Source: Sphingomonas sinipercae (GTDB taxonomy: Bacteria; Pseudomonadota; Alphaproteobacteria; Sphingomonadales; Sphingomonadaceae). From it: a DNA stretch of 64,000 nucleotides. Position numbers and translations under genes: made by a program. Shown here piece after piece: positions 26,758 through 34,678 of this stretch. The first letter of the stretch is position 1. Each line of letters begins with the position of its first letter. The stretch lies in the NCBI RefSeq assembly GCF_011302055.1, contig NZ_CP049871.1, forward strand, positions 826,501 to 890,500, written 5' to 3'. The notes beneath the pieces are model-generated. The model ran no database searches. It was not told the origin of the DNA and saw nothing but the letters and a program-made list of their open reading frames with translations.

Positions 26758-26874
26758 GCAGTTGCTCTAGGAAGCGTCGCAGCGTCGCGCAATCGTGCTT
26801 GGATGCGCCCGCCGCGAGGGGTTGCGTGGTTCGCGACCGCCCCCTATGTCGCGCCCCTGCCGCTTGCCGGCAGC

Positions 26875-26951
26875 GCGCCCGTAGCTCAGCTGGATAGAGC
26901 ATCAGACTACGAATCTGAGGGTCGGACGTTCGAATCGTTCCGGGCGCGCCA
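26875..26951 (+). tRNA. tRNA-Arg (ACG anticodon)
   Basis: A 77-base cloverleaf: acceptor GCGCCCG/CGGGCGC, D-arm GCTCAGCTGGAT, anticodon stem TCAGA/TCTGA with loop CTACGAA (anticodon ACG, read as ICG after editing), T-arm containing GTTCGAATC, and encoded CCA. The acceptor stem is identical to that of the tRNA-Arg(TCT) at 1.9 kb. Confidence 0.96.
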
Positions 26952-27012
26952 ATTTCCTTTAAAAGCCCGCTAGATTAAACGTCCATTTACCCGGTTCCCC
27001 TAGGGTGCGGGC

Positions 27013-27426
27013 ATGGACGAGGCCCGCACGACACACCAGCGGCGTTCGACGCGGTCGAACGTGTTGCTGAAAGCGACGCTGCAGACCGTCGAATCGGCGG
27101 GGTCCGTCATCTTGCGCAATCTGTCGCAGGACGGTGCGCTGGTCAGCGGGGAGGACCTGCCGCGCGAAGGCACCTGGGTGCTGTTCCACCGCCAGGGCCT
27201 GTCCGTACCAAGCCGCGTCGCCTGGGTGCAGGGATCCTATGCCGGGCTGGCATTCGAATCGCCGTTGTTTCCGAAAGAACTGCTCCGCCATATCCCGCCG
27301 CCCTCGGCCAGCCTGCCGCCGCCCGTCCAGCGGCGCCCCGGCCTCGCTTCCCGCCCGCTAAGCGAGAGCGAGCGGCGGCTTATCCAGCAATGGGCGGAAG
27401 AATCGCCAAACGTTCTGGGGGACTAG
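27013..27426 (+). CDS. PilZ domain protein
   Basis: A 137-residue protein with one PilZ domain (about 8-90), the cyclic-di-GMP receptor fold. The ligand motifs are RRSTR (10-14, RxxxR) and NLSQDGALV (the (D/N)xSxxG motif). The C-terminal part is proline-rich, then a short helix. It probably binds c-di-GMP and modulates a partner; no output domain is present. Its last 47 bases overlap the end of the convergent second PilZ gene. Confidence 0.82.
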   Translation: MDEARTTHQRRSTRSNVLLKATLQTVESAGSVILRNLSQDGALVSGEDLPREGTWVLFHRQGLSVPSRVAWVQGSYAGLAFESPLFPKELLRHIPPPSASLPPPVQRRPGLASRPLSESERRLIQQWAEESPNVLGD

Positions 27427-28021
27427 GCACCGGTTCGCCGCCGTTGCCGTGTTCCTGAAGCCACCGGACCAGCACCGGCAGGCCAAGGACACTGTTGAAC
27501 CTGATTCCGTAAAGGCCGCCGTTGTGCCAGCGCACGACCCCTTGCTGCGGGCTGATTCCGGGAAGCGTCACGGTGACGCCCTCACTGACGTTCAGTGGAC
27601 CGGCGGGTTCGACGCTGAGTCCGCCTTGCGAGATGTTCTTGATCGCGGCGCCCCGGACAACGGCGCCCTGCCGAATCGTCGCCCGCGCGCGGACCTCCAC
27701 CCTCGGCATCCTCGGCCGCGGCCCGTCGCCGGCGCTGGTCAGCAAGTCGACGACGTCGATCGCCGCATCGAATTCCAGGCCCGCTTCGTTGCCGCGAGTC
27801 CAGCTGACGCTGCCGGGAATGGGCTGCCCCTCCCGGATCTCCAGTTGGATCGACTCGCCCGCGGCCAGGTCGGAGAAGAGTTTGACGAGCGCACCGCCGG
27901 CCGAAAGGTTCTTGACCAGGCAGAGCTCGCGTCGGCTGCCGATGACGATCGAGCCGACTCGGAAGATGGTCAGGTGGCGGTCGTCGGCGCGGCGATCGGT
28001 TTCCGCCGGCACATCGCGCAT
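27380..28021 (-). CDS. Tandem PilZ domain protein
   Basis: About 213 residues with two PilZ domains. The first (about 8-100) has DRRADDRH and KNLSAGGALV; the second (about 108-195) has RVEVRARATI and KNISQGGLSV. Both keep the RxxxR and NxSxxG elements, so both could bind c-di-GMP. I chose ATG 28021, just before the first domain; a TTG at 28126 would add 35 residues of no recognised fold. It is divergent from crtZ and overlaps the neighbouring PilZ gene tail to tail. Confidence 0.78.
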   Translation of the reverse strand: MRDVPAETDRRADDRHLTIFRVGSIVIGSRRELCLVKNLSAGGALVKLFSDLAAGESIQLEIREGQPIPGSVSWTRGNEAGLEFDAAIDVVDLLTSAGDGPRPRMPRVEVRARATIRQGAVVRGAAIKNISQGGLSVEPAGPLNVSEGVTVTLPGISPQQGVVRWHNGGLYGIRFNSVLGLPVLVRWLQEHGNGGEPVPSPPERLAILPPIAG

Positions 28022-28230
28022 TAGCGAGTAGGACGTCGTTCGGACCGGCAATTCTTCCACGCGATCCTCGTCCCAACCTAAAAATGCTGCCGCAGTGACG
28101 AAGTTATCGCGCGGCCTGGTTACCAAGGTGTTGAAAATAGCTCCGCGGTGGAGCCTCTCTTTGGCGACGGCATCACCTGCTTTGGCCCGTGGCGATGGAC
28201 GCCTGCCGCTTCGCCAGCTAAATCAACGGC

Positions 28231-28707
28231 ATGGCCCAACAGTGGCTCCTCCCGCTGACAATCGTTGCGATCACCGTAGTGGCGATGGAGATCGTCGCTG
28301 CCGCAGTGCACCGCCATGTGATGCACGGGCCGGGGTGGAATTGGCACCGGTCGCACCATGAGCCGGCCGACGGCTGGTTCGAGCGCAACGACCTGTACGC
28401 ACTGGTGTTTGCCGCGATCAGCCTTACCTTGTTCGTTGCCGGTGCGCGCTGGCCGGCGCTGTGGTGGGTGGGGCTCGGGCTGGTTGTCTATGGCTTGTTG
28501 TATGCGATCGTCCACGACGGGCTGGTTCACCGCCGCTTTCGGTTCGTGAAGCCGCCTAAATCGGGTTATCTGAAGCGGCTGGTGCAGGCCCACCGGCTCC
28601 ATCACGCGGTGCGCGAGCGCGACGGGGCCGTTTCCTTCGGGTTTCTCTATGCGCCCCGCCTGGACAGCCTGCTCGACCGGCTGCGCGCCCATCGGTCCGC
28701 CCCATGA
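28231..28707 (+). CDS. crtZ: Beta-carotene 3-hydroxylase CrtZ
   Basis: Di-iron membrane hydroxylase (158 residues) that adds 3-OH groups to beta-rings, giving zeaxanthin or, with CrtW, astaxanthin. All four histidine clusters are visible: H27/H32 (HRHVMH), HRSHH (39-43), HDGLVH, and HRLHH. Four membrane helices are expected. Its stop overlaps the crtW start (ATGA), so the two ring-modifying enzymes are translationally coupled. Confidence 0.94.
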   Translation: MAQQWLLPLTIVAITVVAMEIVAAAVHRHVMHGPGWNWHRSHHEPADGWFERNDLYALVFAAISLTLFVAGARWPALWWVGLGLVVYGLLYAIVHDGLVHRRFRFVKPPKSGYLKRLVQAHRLHHAVRERDGAVSFGFLYAPRLDSLLDRLRAHRSAP

Positions 28708-29447
28708 CGGTCCCTCGCCAAGGCGCGATCGGCCTCAGTCTCGCCGTCGCCATCATGTTCGGCTGGATAGCGCTTGAGGCCTATGCGATCTTCGCGCACC
28801 CGCTGGGCTTCGCCGGTGCGCTGGCCGCGCCGCTGCTCATCGCCGCGATCTGCTGGCTGAACGTCGGGCTTTTCATCATCGCCCACGACGCCATGCACGG
28901 ATCGCTCGCGCCGGGCCGTCCGGGCTTTAACCGCGCCGTCGGCCGGCTCGCGCTCGGCCTTTATGCCGGGTTCTCCTATGATGCGTTGCTGCCCAAGCAC
29001 CTGGACCATCATCGCCGGCCAGGAACGCCGGATGATCCCGACTTCGACGCCGACAACCCGCGCCACTTATGGCGCTGGTACAGCGGCTTCATCCGTCGCT
29101 ATTTCGGCTGGCGGCAGTTGATGATCCTGAGCGTCGTATTCGTCGCCTTGCTGTTGCTTGGCGCCCGCTACGCCAACGTCATGCTGTTCTGGGCGCTCCC
29201 CGCGATCCTGTCGTCGTTCCAGCTATTCTATTTCGGCACTTATCTGCCGCACCGGCACGAAGACGCCGAATTCGCCGACGATCATCGCGCCCGAAGCAAC
29301 CAGTTCACCTGGCTCGGCTCGCTGCTGAGCTGCTTCCACTTCGGCTATCACCACGAACATCATCTGGCGCCGTCGGTACCGTGGTGGCGCCTGCCTTCGG
29401 AGCGGAAACACCGGGCATCCGCTCGATCAGGTCCACGGCCCGCCTGA
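28704..29447 (+). CDS. crtW: Beta-carotene 4-ketolase CrtW
   Basis: Membrane di-iron oxygenase (247 residues) that introduces 4-keto groups into beta-ionone rings. Histidine motifs are HDAMH (61-65), HLDHH (99-103) followed by RRPGTPDDPDF, YLPHR, and FGYHHEHH (216-220) with APSVPWWRLP, all diagnostic of CrtW. With CrtZ it predicts astaxanthin-type ketocarotenoids. The last ~16 residues (SERKHRASARSGPRPA) are not typical. The final 143 bases lie antisense to the end of crtX, including the codons for the last histidine cluster. Confidence 0.9.
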   Translation: MTVPRQGAIGLSLAVAIMFGWIALEAYAIFAHPLGFAGALAAPLLIAAICWLNVGLFIIAHDAMHGSLAPGRPGFNRAVGRLALGLYAGFSYDALLPKHLDHHRRPGTPDDPDFDADNPRHLWRWYSGFIRRYFGWRQLMILSVVFVALLLLGARYANVMLFWALPAILSSFQLFYFGTYLPHRHEDAEFADDHRARSNQFTWLGSLLSCFHFGYHHEHHLAPSVPWWRLPSERKHRASARSGPRPA

Positions 29448-30636
29448 CGCCGCCGGCGGCGAGCATTTCCTGCTGGATCGCCCGTGCCTTGGCGCGGAAG
29501 CTGGGGTTGCCGCGCACCTCGCTTATCGCGGCTGCCAGCTTTGCGGCGGACGAGCGGAAGCTCAACTCGCGCGCGGCCCCGGCATATTCCATCCGCGCCG
29601 CGATCGCGCCTTGTTCGAAGGCCAGCGGCATCAGCACCATCGGCACGCCCGCCGCGAGCGGTTCGAGCACCGTGTTGATGCCGCCGTGGCACACGATCAG
29701 GTCGGCATGGCCGAGCACGCCTTCCTGCGACACCCAGTCGTAAACCAGCGGATCGCCGGGCAGCTTTGCCGCGCGCTTGACGTTCGATAGCCCGCCCTGG
29801 GTCAGCAGCAGGCGCAGGTCGAGATCGGCGCACGCCTGCGCCACCTTGCGGAACAGCTCGACCCGTTGCCCCTGCAAGGTGCCGAGCGCGCAATAGACCA
29901 GCGGGCGCTCGTCGCCTGGCGGAACTTCGAAATCCTCGGCTTCCCCGTGACGGAAGGGGCCAGTGTAATGGAACGTCGCCGGCAGTTCGCGGCGGGGAAA
30001 ATCGATACTCGGCACCATCTGCGACAGTTGCAGGACCGGCGACAGGCAATCTTCGAGCCGGCGGCGGGCTGGAAGGCCGAGCATCCGCGCGTTGGCTTCG
30101 ATCGCCTTGCCGACCTTACGCAGCAGCAGGTCGGTGACTCGCCAGCCGCCACGATTGCGCTTCAAGCCCTTGTCGGAAGGATCGTAGGGCCAGGCGACGT
30201 AGGGTGGCGGAATGCCGTCCTCGCGATTGATCGGCATCGTATCGGCGACGCTTGCATAGGGCAGGCCCAGGTGCTCGGCGACCAGGCCGCCACCGGCCTC
30301 CAATTGGTCGACGATGAGCGCGTCCGCGCCGATCCGCCGAATGACATCGGGCGCTTCCCGGCAGAACATGTCGGTAAAGCGGACCATGCCATCCATCATC
30401 CCGCCAAGCCCGATGAGGCCGCGGATTTTCGCCATCGGCAAGGTCCAGCGGGAAACCGGCGGCGCGTCCGTGCCGATCGGCGCGAAGCTGGCGCCCTCTG
30501 CCTCGATCAGCGATTGTGCGTCCGGGTGATGGATGAAGGTCACCTGGTGCCCGCGATCGATCAGCTCCCGTGCCAGGTTGGAAAGCGGCTTGTAATGCCC
30601 GCGCAGCGGCGGGCCGATAACGGCGAAATGCGACAT
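29305..30636 (-). CDS. crtX: Zeaxanthin/astaxanthin glucosyltransferase CrtX
   Basis: Family-1 glycosyltransferase (443 residues) that attaches sugar to the 3-hydroxyls of xanthophylls. The start MSHFAVIGPPLRGHYKPLSNL matches CrtX acceptor-domain ends. The donor-binding region has YDWVSQEGVLGHADLIVCHG and GGINTVLEPLAAGVPMVLMP, the UDP-sugar signature of the MGT/UGT class. The conserved core ends at about RAVDLIERM (residue 404); the final ~39 residues (PGVSAPKAG onward) are encoded antisense to crtW and look like read-through. Start overlaps the crtB stop by one base. Confidence 0.88.
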   Translation of the reverse strand: MSHFAVIGPPLRGHYKPLSNLARELIDRGHQVTFIHHPDAQSLIEAEGASFAPIGTDAPPVSRWTLPMAKIRGLIGLGGMMDGMVRFTDMFCREAPDVIRRIGADALIVDQLEAGGGLVAEHLGLPYASVADTMPINREDGIPPPYVAWPYDPSDKGLKRNRGGWRVTDLLLRKVGKAIEANARMLGLPARRRLEDCLSPVLQLSQMVPSIDFPRRELPATFHYTGPFRHGEAEDFEVPPGDERPLVYCALGTLQGQRVELFRKVAQACADLDLRLLLTQGGLSNVKRAAKLPGDPLVYDWVSQEGVLGHADLIVCHGGINTVLEPLAAGVPMVLMPLAFEQGAIAARMEYAGAARELSFRSSAAKLAAAISEVRGNPSFRAKARAIQQEMLAAGGVRRAVDLIERMPGVSAPKAGATTVPTAPDDVRGDSRSGSSSAASRAR

Positions 30637-31514
30637 CAGGCGCGCCGGCGCAGGCTGACCGCTTCGGCGAAGCTCGGCACGAGCATAGCCAGCTTGCGGG
30701 TCTTGCCGACGGTGACTCGGCGATCCCAGGCCGAAACGCCCAGCCGGCCGACCCGGCGGCCGATGGCGCCGTAGATGCGCAGCGCCGTCAGCACCGCAAG
30801 CCGCGATCGGAACGGCAGCCGCTGGACGCCCTTCCGAGCGCTGCTTTCATAGACGATCACGCTGTCCACCAGGCGGTCGACGATCGCCAGAAGCGCCATT
30901 CGATTCGTGGGATCGAACACGGTCTGCGGAGTCACCCCGTGAGCCTGCATCCATTCCGCTGGGAGGTAGCAGCGGCCGTTATCCAAATCCTCGCGGACGT
31001 CGCGCGCGATGTTCGACAGCTGGAAGGCGATGCCGAGGTCAGCGGCGCGCTCCAGCGTTTCCGTATCGTCGGGCGCTACGCCCATGACGATCGCCATCAT
31101 GCAGCCGACGGTGCCGGCGACATGGTAGCAATAGCGGATGAGGTCTTCTTCAGTCTGCGGGCGCCAGCCGAGCTCATCGAGGGTGAAGCCTTCCAGGTGG
31201 TCGTCGAGGAATTGGAGCGGGATCGGCCGTTCCTTGAGCAGCTGGCCAAGCGCGTCGAACGGCAGCTCACCAACGATTTGCCGGCTCGCCGCCCGGTGAG
31301 TCTTTTCGCGCAGCATGCTGACCGGCCCGCGCGGCCCGCTGCCGAAGCCAAGCGTCTGCCCGTCGCAGACATCGTCGCAGTGGCGGCACCAGCAATAGAG
31401 CAGCCACGCCCGCTCGCGGGTCTCGCGGTCGAACAGGCGGCTCGCGGCGCGGAACGACTTGGACCCGTGCTGGATCGCCGCGAACGCTCCGGCGACGAGC
31501 GCGTCGCGGGTCAT
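30636..31514 (-). CDS. crtB: Phytoene synthase
   Basis: Joins two GGPP molecules head-to-head to 15-cis-phytoene, the first committed carotenoid step. Length is 292 residues. The first aspartate motif is DDVCD (47-51); the second is RDVREDLDNGRCYLP (about 168-182), with FQLSNIARD just before it. Start overlaps the crtI stop (ATGA). Third gene of the crtY-I-B-X operon. The GGPP synthase gene crtE is not in the window. Confidence 0.96.
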   Translation of the reverse strand: MTRDALVAGAFAAIQHGSKSFRAASRLFDRETRERAWLLYCWCRHCDDVCDGQTLGFGSGPRGPVSMLREKTHRAASRQIVGELPFDALGQLLKERPIPLQFLDDHLEGFTLDELGWRPQTEEDLIRYCYHVAGTVGCMMAIVMGVAPDDTETLERAADLGIAFQLSNIARDVREDLDNGRCYLPAEWMQAHGVTPQTVFDPTNRMALLAIVDRLVDSVIVYESSARKGVQRLPFRSRLAVLTALRIYGAIGRRVGRLGVSAWDRRVTVGKTRKLAMLVPSFAEAVSLRRRA

Positions 31515-32989
31515 TGGCCGAGGTCCTGGAGCATCAGCCCCGCGGTGGCCTTCGCGCTTCCGACGACGCCCGGGATGCCGGCGCCCGGGTGAGTTCCGGC
31601 GCCGACGAAATAGAGGTTCGGAATGACGTCGTCGCGGTTGTGCACCCGGAAGTAGGCGCTCTGTGTCAGGATCGGTTCGAGGCTGAAGGCCGAGCCAAGG
31701 TGAGAATTGAGCTCGCTATCGAATTCGGCGGGGCCGAAGTGGAACACGGTGTCGAGCCGCTCCGACAGGCCCGGGAGCATCCGCTGCTCGAGGATCTGAA
31801 GCACCCGCTTGCTGTACGCCGGTCCCTCGACGTCCCAATCGATCTGTCCCTTGCCAAGGTGCGGGACCGGGGCGAGCGCATAAAAAGTGGACTTGCCCGG
31901 CGGCGCCATGCCCGGGTCCGTGGCCGTCGGATGGTGCAGGTAGAGCGAAGGATCGTCGGCAAGGCTGCTGCCCCGATAAATGTCGTTGAGCAGGCCGGCA
32001 TAGCGGGGACCGAACAGGATCGAATGGTGCGGCACATCGGGCCACGCGCCGGCGGTCGAGAAGTGGACGACGAACAAGGAGGGCGAGAAGCGCTTGCGCC
32101 GAAGCCTGGCTGCCGCTTTGCGGCCGCGCGGATCGGCGAGCATGTCGTAGGTTCGCACGATGTCGGCGTTGGAAGCGACCGCATCGAAGGCCGCGGACCA
32201 GCCGCTGCGCGTTCTTATACTCGTCGCCCGGCCACTCCGCGTCTCGATGCGGTTGACCGGGTCGCCAAGCCGAATTGTGCCGCCCAGCCGCTCGAAGTGC
32301 CGCACCATGCCTGCGACCAGGCGGTTGGTGCCGCCCTTCGCGAACCAGACGCCGCCGTCGCGTTCCAGCTTGTGGATCAGCGCATAAATGGCGCTGGTCG
32401 TCATCGGATTGCCGCCGACCAGCAGGGTGTGAAACGACAGCGCCTGCCGCAGCTTCTCGTTCTTCACGAAACCGGAGACGACCGAATAGACCGATCGCCA
32501 CGCCTGGTAACGCGCCAGCTTCGGGGCCGCCTTCAGCATCGACTTGAAGTCCAGGAACGGCACCGCTCCCAGCTTCTCGTAACCTTCGACGAACACGCCC
32601 GCGGCATAATCGAGGAACCGCCGGTAGCCTTGCACGTCGGCCGGGTTGAGCGCCGCAATCTGCTTTTCCAGCAGGGCGTCGTCGTTGAGATAGTCGAACG
32701 TGCTGCCGTCCGGCCACGACAGGCGGTAGAAGGGCGAGACCGGGACCAGTTCGACATCCGCCGCCATGTCCGATCCCGACAGCGCCCACAGCTCCTTGAG
32801 GCAGGCGGGGTCGGTGATGACGGTCGGCCCGCCGTCGAACACGTGGCCGTCCTTTTCCCAATAATAAGCGCGGCCGCCAGGCTTGTCGCGCGCTTCGATG
32901 ACCGTGGTCTGGACGCCGGCCGATTGCAGGCGGATCGCCAGCGCCAGGCCGCCGAAGCCGGAACCGATCACTGCCGCGGTCTTGCTCAC
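31511..32989 (-). CDS. crtI: Phytoene desaturase (lycopene-forming)
   Basis: FAD-dependent desaturase of 492 residues that converts phytoene to lycopene. The dinucleotide-binding motif VIGSGFGGLALAIRL is at 7-21, with IEARDKPGGRAYYWEKDG just after. YFVGAGTHPGAGIPGVVGSA near 460 is the bacterial-type phytoene dehydrogenase signature. GTG 32989 overlaps the crtY stop (GTGA) and matches the family N-terminus; the frame stays open to 33685 upstream, but that extension is antisense-like and lacks the CrtI start. Confidence 0.95.
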   Translation of the reverse strand: MSKTAAVIGSGFGGLALAIRLQSAGVQTTVIEARDKPGGRAYYWEKDGHVFDGGPTVITDPACLKELWALSGSDMAADVELVPVSPFYRLSWPDGSTFDYLNDDALLEKQIAALNPADVQGYRRFLDYAAGVFVEGYEKLGAVPFLDFKSMLKAAPKLARYQAWRSVYSVVSGFVKNEKLRQALSFHTLLVGGNPMTTSAIYALIHKLERDGGVWFAKGGTNRLVAGMVRHFERLGGTIRLGDPVNRIETRSGRATSIRTRSGWSAAFDAVASNADIVRTYDMLADPRGRKAAARLRRKRFSPSLFVVHFSTAGAWPDVPHHSILFGPRYAGLLNDIYRGSSLADDPSLYLHHPTATDPGMAPPGKSTFYALAPVPHLGKGQIDWDVEGPAYSKRVLQILEQRMLPGLSERLDTVFHFGPAEFDSELNSHLGSAFSLEPILTQSAYFRVHNRDDVIPNLYFVGAGTHPGAGIPGVVGSAKATAGLMLQDLGQ

Positions 32990-34128
32990 GCCGCTCTCCG
33001 CCGCATGGCGCTTAGCGCACGCCCGATCGGGACCGGCGGCCGGCCGCTCAAGATTCGCAATTTGTCGAGCGACGTCAGCCGGGCGCCATAGAAACGGGCG
33101 ATGACTGGGGCCGGAAGCCGGTAGAAATGTTCGAGTACCCGATAGCGCGTTTCCGGTTCGGCTGCCCGGAACAGCATTCGGTTGAGTAGCTTGAAGAAAC
33201 CGCGCTCGGCCCACAAACGCTCCGCGCGTTGCCGGTAGACCTTCAGCAAGGCAGCCGTCGTTAAATCGTCCTGCTCGGTCAGCAGGATCGCGTTGGCGAC
33301 CGCGTCGGGTAGGGAATATCCCGTCGTCAGGTGGAAGAACCCGCCGCGCAAGCCCAGCATCGGGACCTGGGCCCCGTGCCACAGCGAAGCAACGTCGCCG
33401 CCGATCACGACCGGCAAAACGCCCGCTTCCTCCGCGATTACGACGCCCGTGGTGCCGGTCAGCGTCCGCGCATAGTCCGCCAGCTTCGCCACGATCGCGT
33501 CCAGGTCGAGGTCGGCGGTGGTGGAGTAATAGGTGTCCTCGATCAGTAGCTCGGTGCTGCTGAAGGGGAGCAGATAGATGAAGCGATAACCGTCCGATTG
33601 ATCGACCGTCGCGTCCATGATCATCGGACGCTCGACGCCGTGACCGCCGTCGAAGCGGACAACCTGGCCGGCGAATTTCTGCCAACCCAGTTCGATTCCC
33701 GGCATCGGTTCCGGCCCGCGCGCGTCGATCACCGCATCGGCGTCAATTCGCTCGCCGCTGTCGAGCAAGATCGACGTCTCGCCCAGCGCGGCGACGCTGG
33801 CGCCAAGCCGATATTGGTCGCGCCGCAAGGTCCGGCGAACGATTCGGTCGAGGTTCTCCGATCGAATGCTGTTGTAGCCCAGTGCGATGGTGCGGCGACG
33901 GGCGGGGAAGCGCACCTCGTGATCAGGCCAGCTGCTCGCGATCAACCCTTTCAGGAGCCAGCATTGGTCGTCGGGGACATCGCTGTCGAAGAAGGACCAG
34001 GTGTGATTGCCGCCGAAACGGTCGCCTTGCTCGACCAGTACGAAATCGACGTCAGGCCGGCGATTGGCGAGCGCCAGCGCGACCAGCGATCCGGCCAAGC
34101 CGCCGCCGGCGATGGCGATCCTGGTCAT
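32986..34128 (-). CDS. crtY: Lycopene beta-cyclase CrtY
   Basis: Flavoprotein (380 residues) that cyclises both ends of lycopene to beta-carotene. N-terminal FAD motif is IAGGGLAGSLVALALA, and NHTWSFFDSD follows, a CrtY hallmark. VIDARGPEP and FIYLLPFSSTELLIEDTYY, then LPVVIGGD and RGGFFHLTTGYSLPDAV, are all conserved. First gene of crtY-I-B-X. I chose ATG 34128. It is divergent from the DUF2141 gene with 56 bases between starts, which must hold both promoters. Confidence 0.95.
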   Translation of the reverse strand: MTRIAIAGGGLAGSLVALALANRRPDVDFVLVEQGDRFGGNHTWSFFDSDVPDDQCWLLKGLIASSWPDHEVRFPARRRTIALGYNSIRSENLDRIVRRTLRRDQYRLGASVAALGETSILLDSGERIDADAVIDARGPEPMPGIELGWQKFAGQVVRFDGGHGVERPMIMDATVDQSDGYRFIYLLPFSSTELLIEDTYYSTTADLDLDAIVAKLADYARTLTGTTGVVIAEEAGVLPVVIGGDVASLWHGAQVPMLGLRGGFFHLTTGYSLPDAVANAILLTEQDDLTTAALLKVYRQRAERLWAERGFFKLLNRMLFRAAEPETRYRVLEHFYRLPAPVIARFYGARLTSLDKLRILSGRPPVPIGRALSAMRRRAA

Positions 34129-34184
34129 CGCGCGGGACGACCAAGCGGCGTGGAAGCACGACAATTGGCATGATAGGATGCGCC

Positions 34185-34610
34185 ATGCGCCGCTTCGCCG
34201 TCATCATTGCCTTGCCCGCCCTGGTTTCCGCCACCACCGCCACGACGCAGCTCGACGTCTCGATCGAAGGCGTTCGCAATCAGCGCGGCCTGATCCATGC
34301 CTGCCTGACGGCAGACGAACACTTCTTCCCCGATTGCAGGAAGGATCCGCAGGCGTTGAAGCGGACGGCGCCGGCGACGACGCGGAACCTGATATTCACC
34401 GGCTACCCGCCCGGCGATTACGCGCTGACCGTCGTTCACGATGAAAATGGCAACCAGCGGCTCGACACCATGCTCGGGATTCCGAAGGAAGGATTCGGGT
34501 TTTCACGGAATCCGGTGGTGCGCTTCGGCGCGCCAAGGTTCAAGCAGGTCGACATCAAACTCGAGCTCGGCTTCACCCGCGCCGCGGTGCGCATGCAATA
34601 CATTCTTTAG
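34185..34610 (+). CDS. Secreted DUF2141 protein
   Basis: A 141-residue exported protein. Signal peptide is at 1-17 (MRRFAVIIALPALVSA). The mature part has LDVSIEGVRNQRGLIHACL, GYPPGDYALTVVHDENGN and GIPKEGFGFSRNP, the pattern of DUF2141, a small periplasmic beta-sandwich family of unknown role. I chose ATG 34185, preceded by AGGA at 34175; ATG 34170 is in frame and adds 5 residues. This family is often found close to carotenoid genes, so an indirect link to pigment or membrane is possible but unproven. Confidence 0.85.
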   Translation: MRRFAVIIALPALVSATTATTQLDVSIEGVRNQRGLIHACLTADEHFFPDCRKDPQALKRTAPATTRNLIFTGYPPGDYALTVVHDENGNQRLDTMLGIPKEGFGFSRNPVVRFGAPRFKQVDIKLELGFTRAAVRMQYIL

Positions 34611-34678
34611 CCTAGATGGATTCGGGACGACCGCCTCCATAGGCTTCATTGCGGGTGAGGGGGAGTTGCAGGGAGAAA

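Noticed and set aside
31514..33091. 525-codon plus-strand frame opposite crtI
   Set aside because: Shadow of crtI, which has the FAD motif and the phytoene dehydrogenase signature in the other strand.
32990..33685. Open extension upstream of crtI in the same frame
   Set aside because: It overlaps crtY in another frame; CrtI begins naturally at the GTG at 32989 that overlaps the crtY stop.
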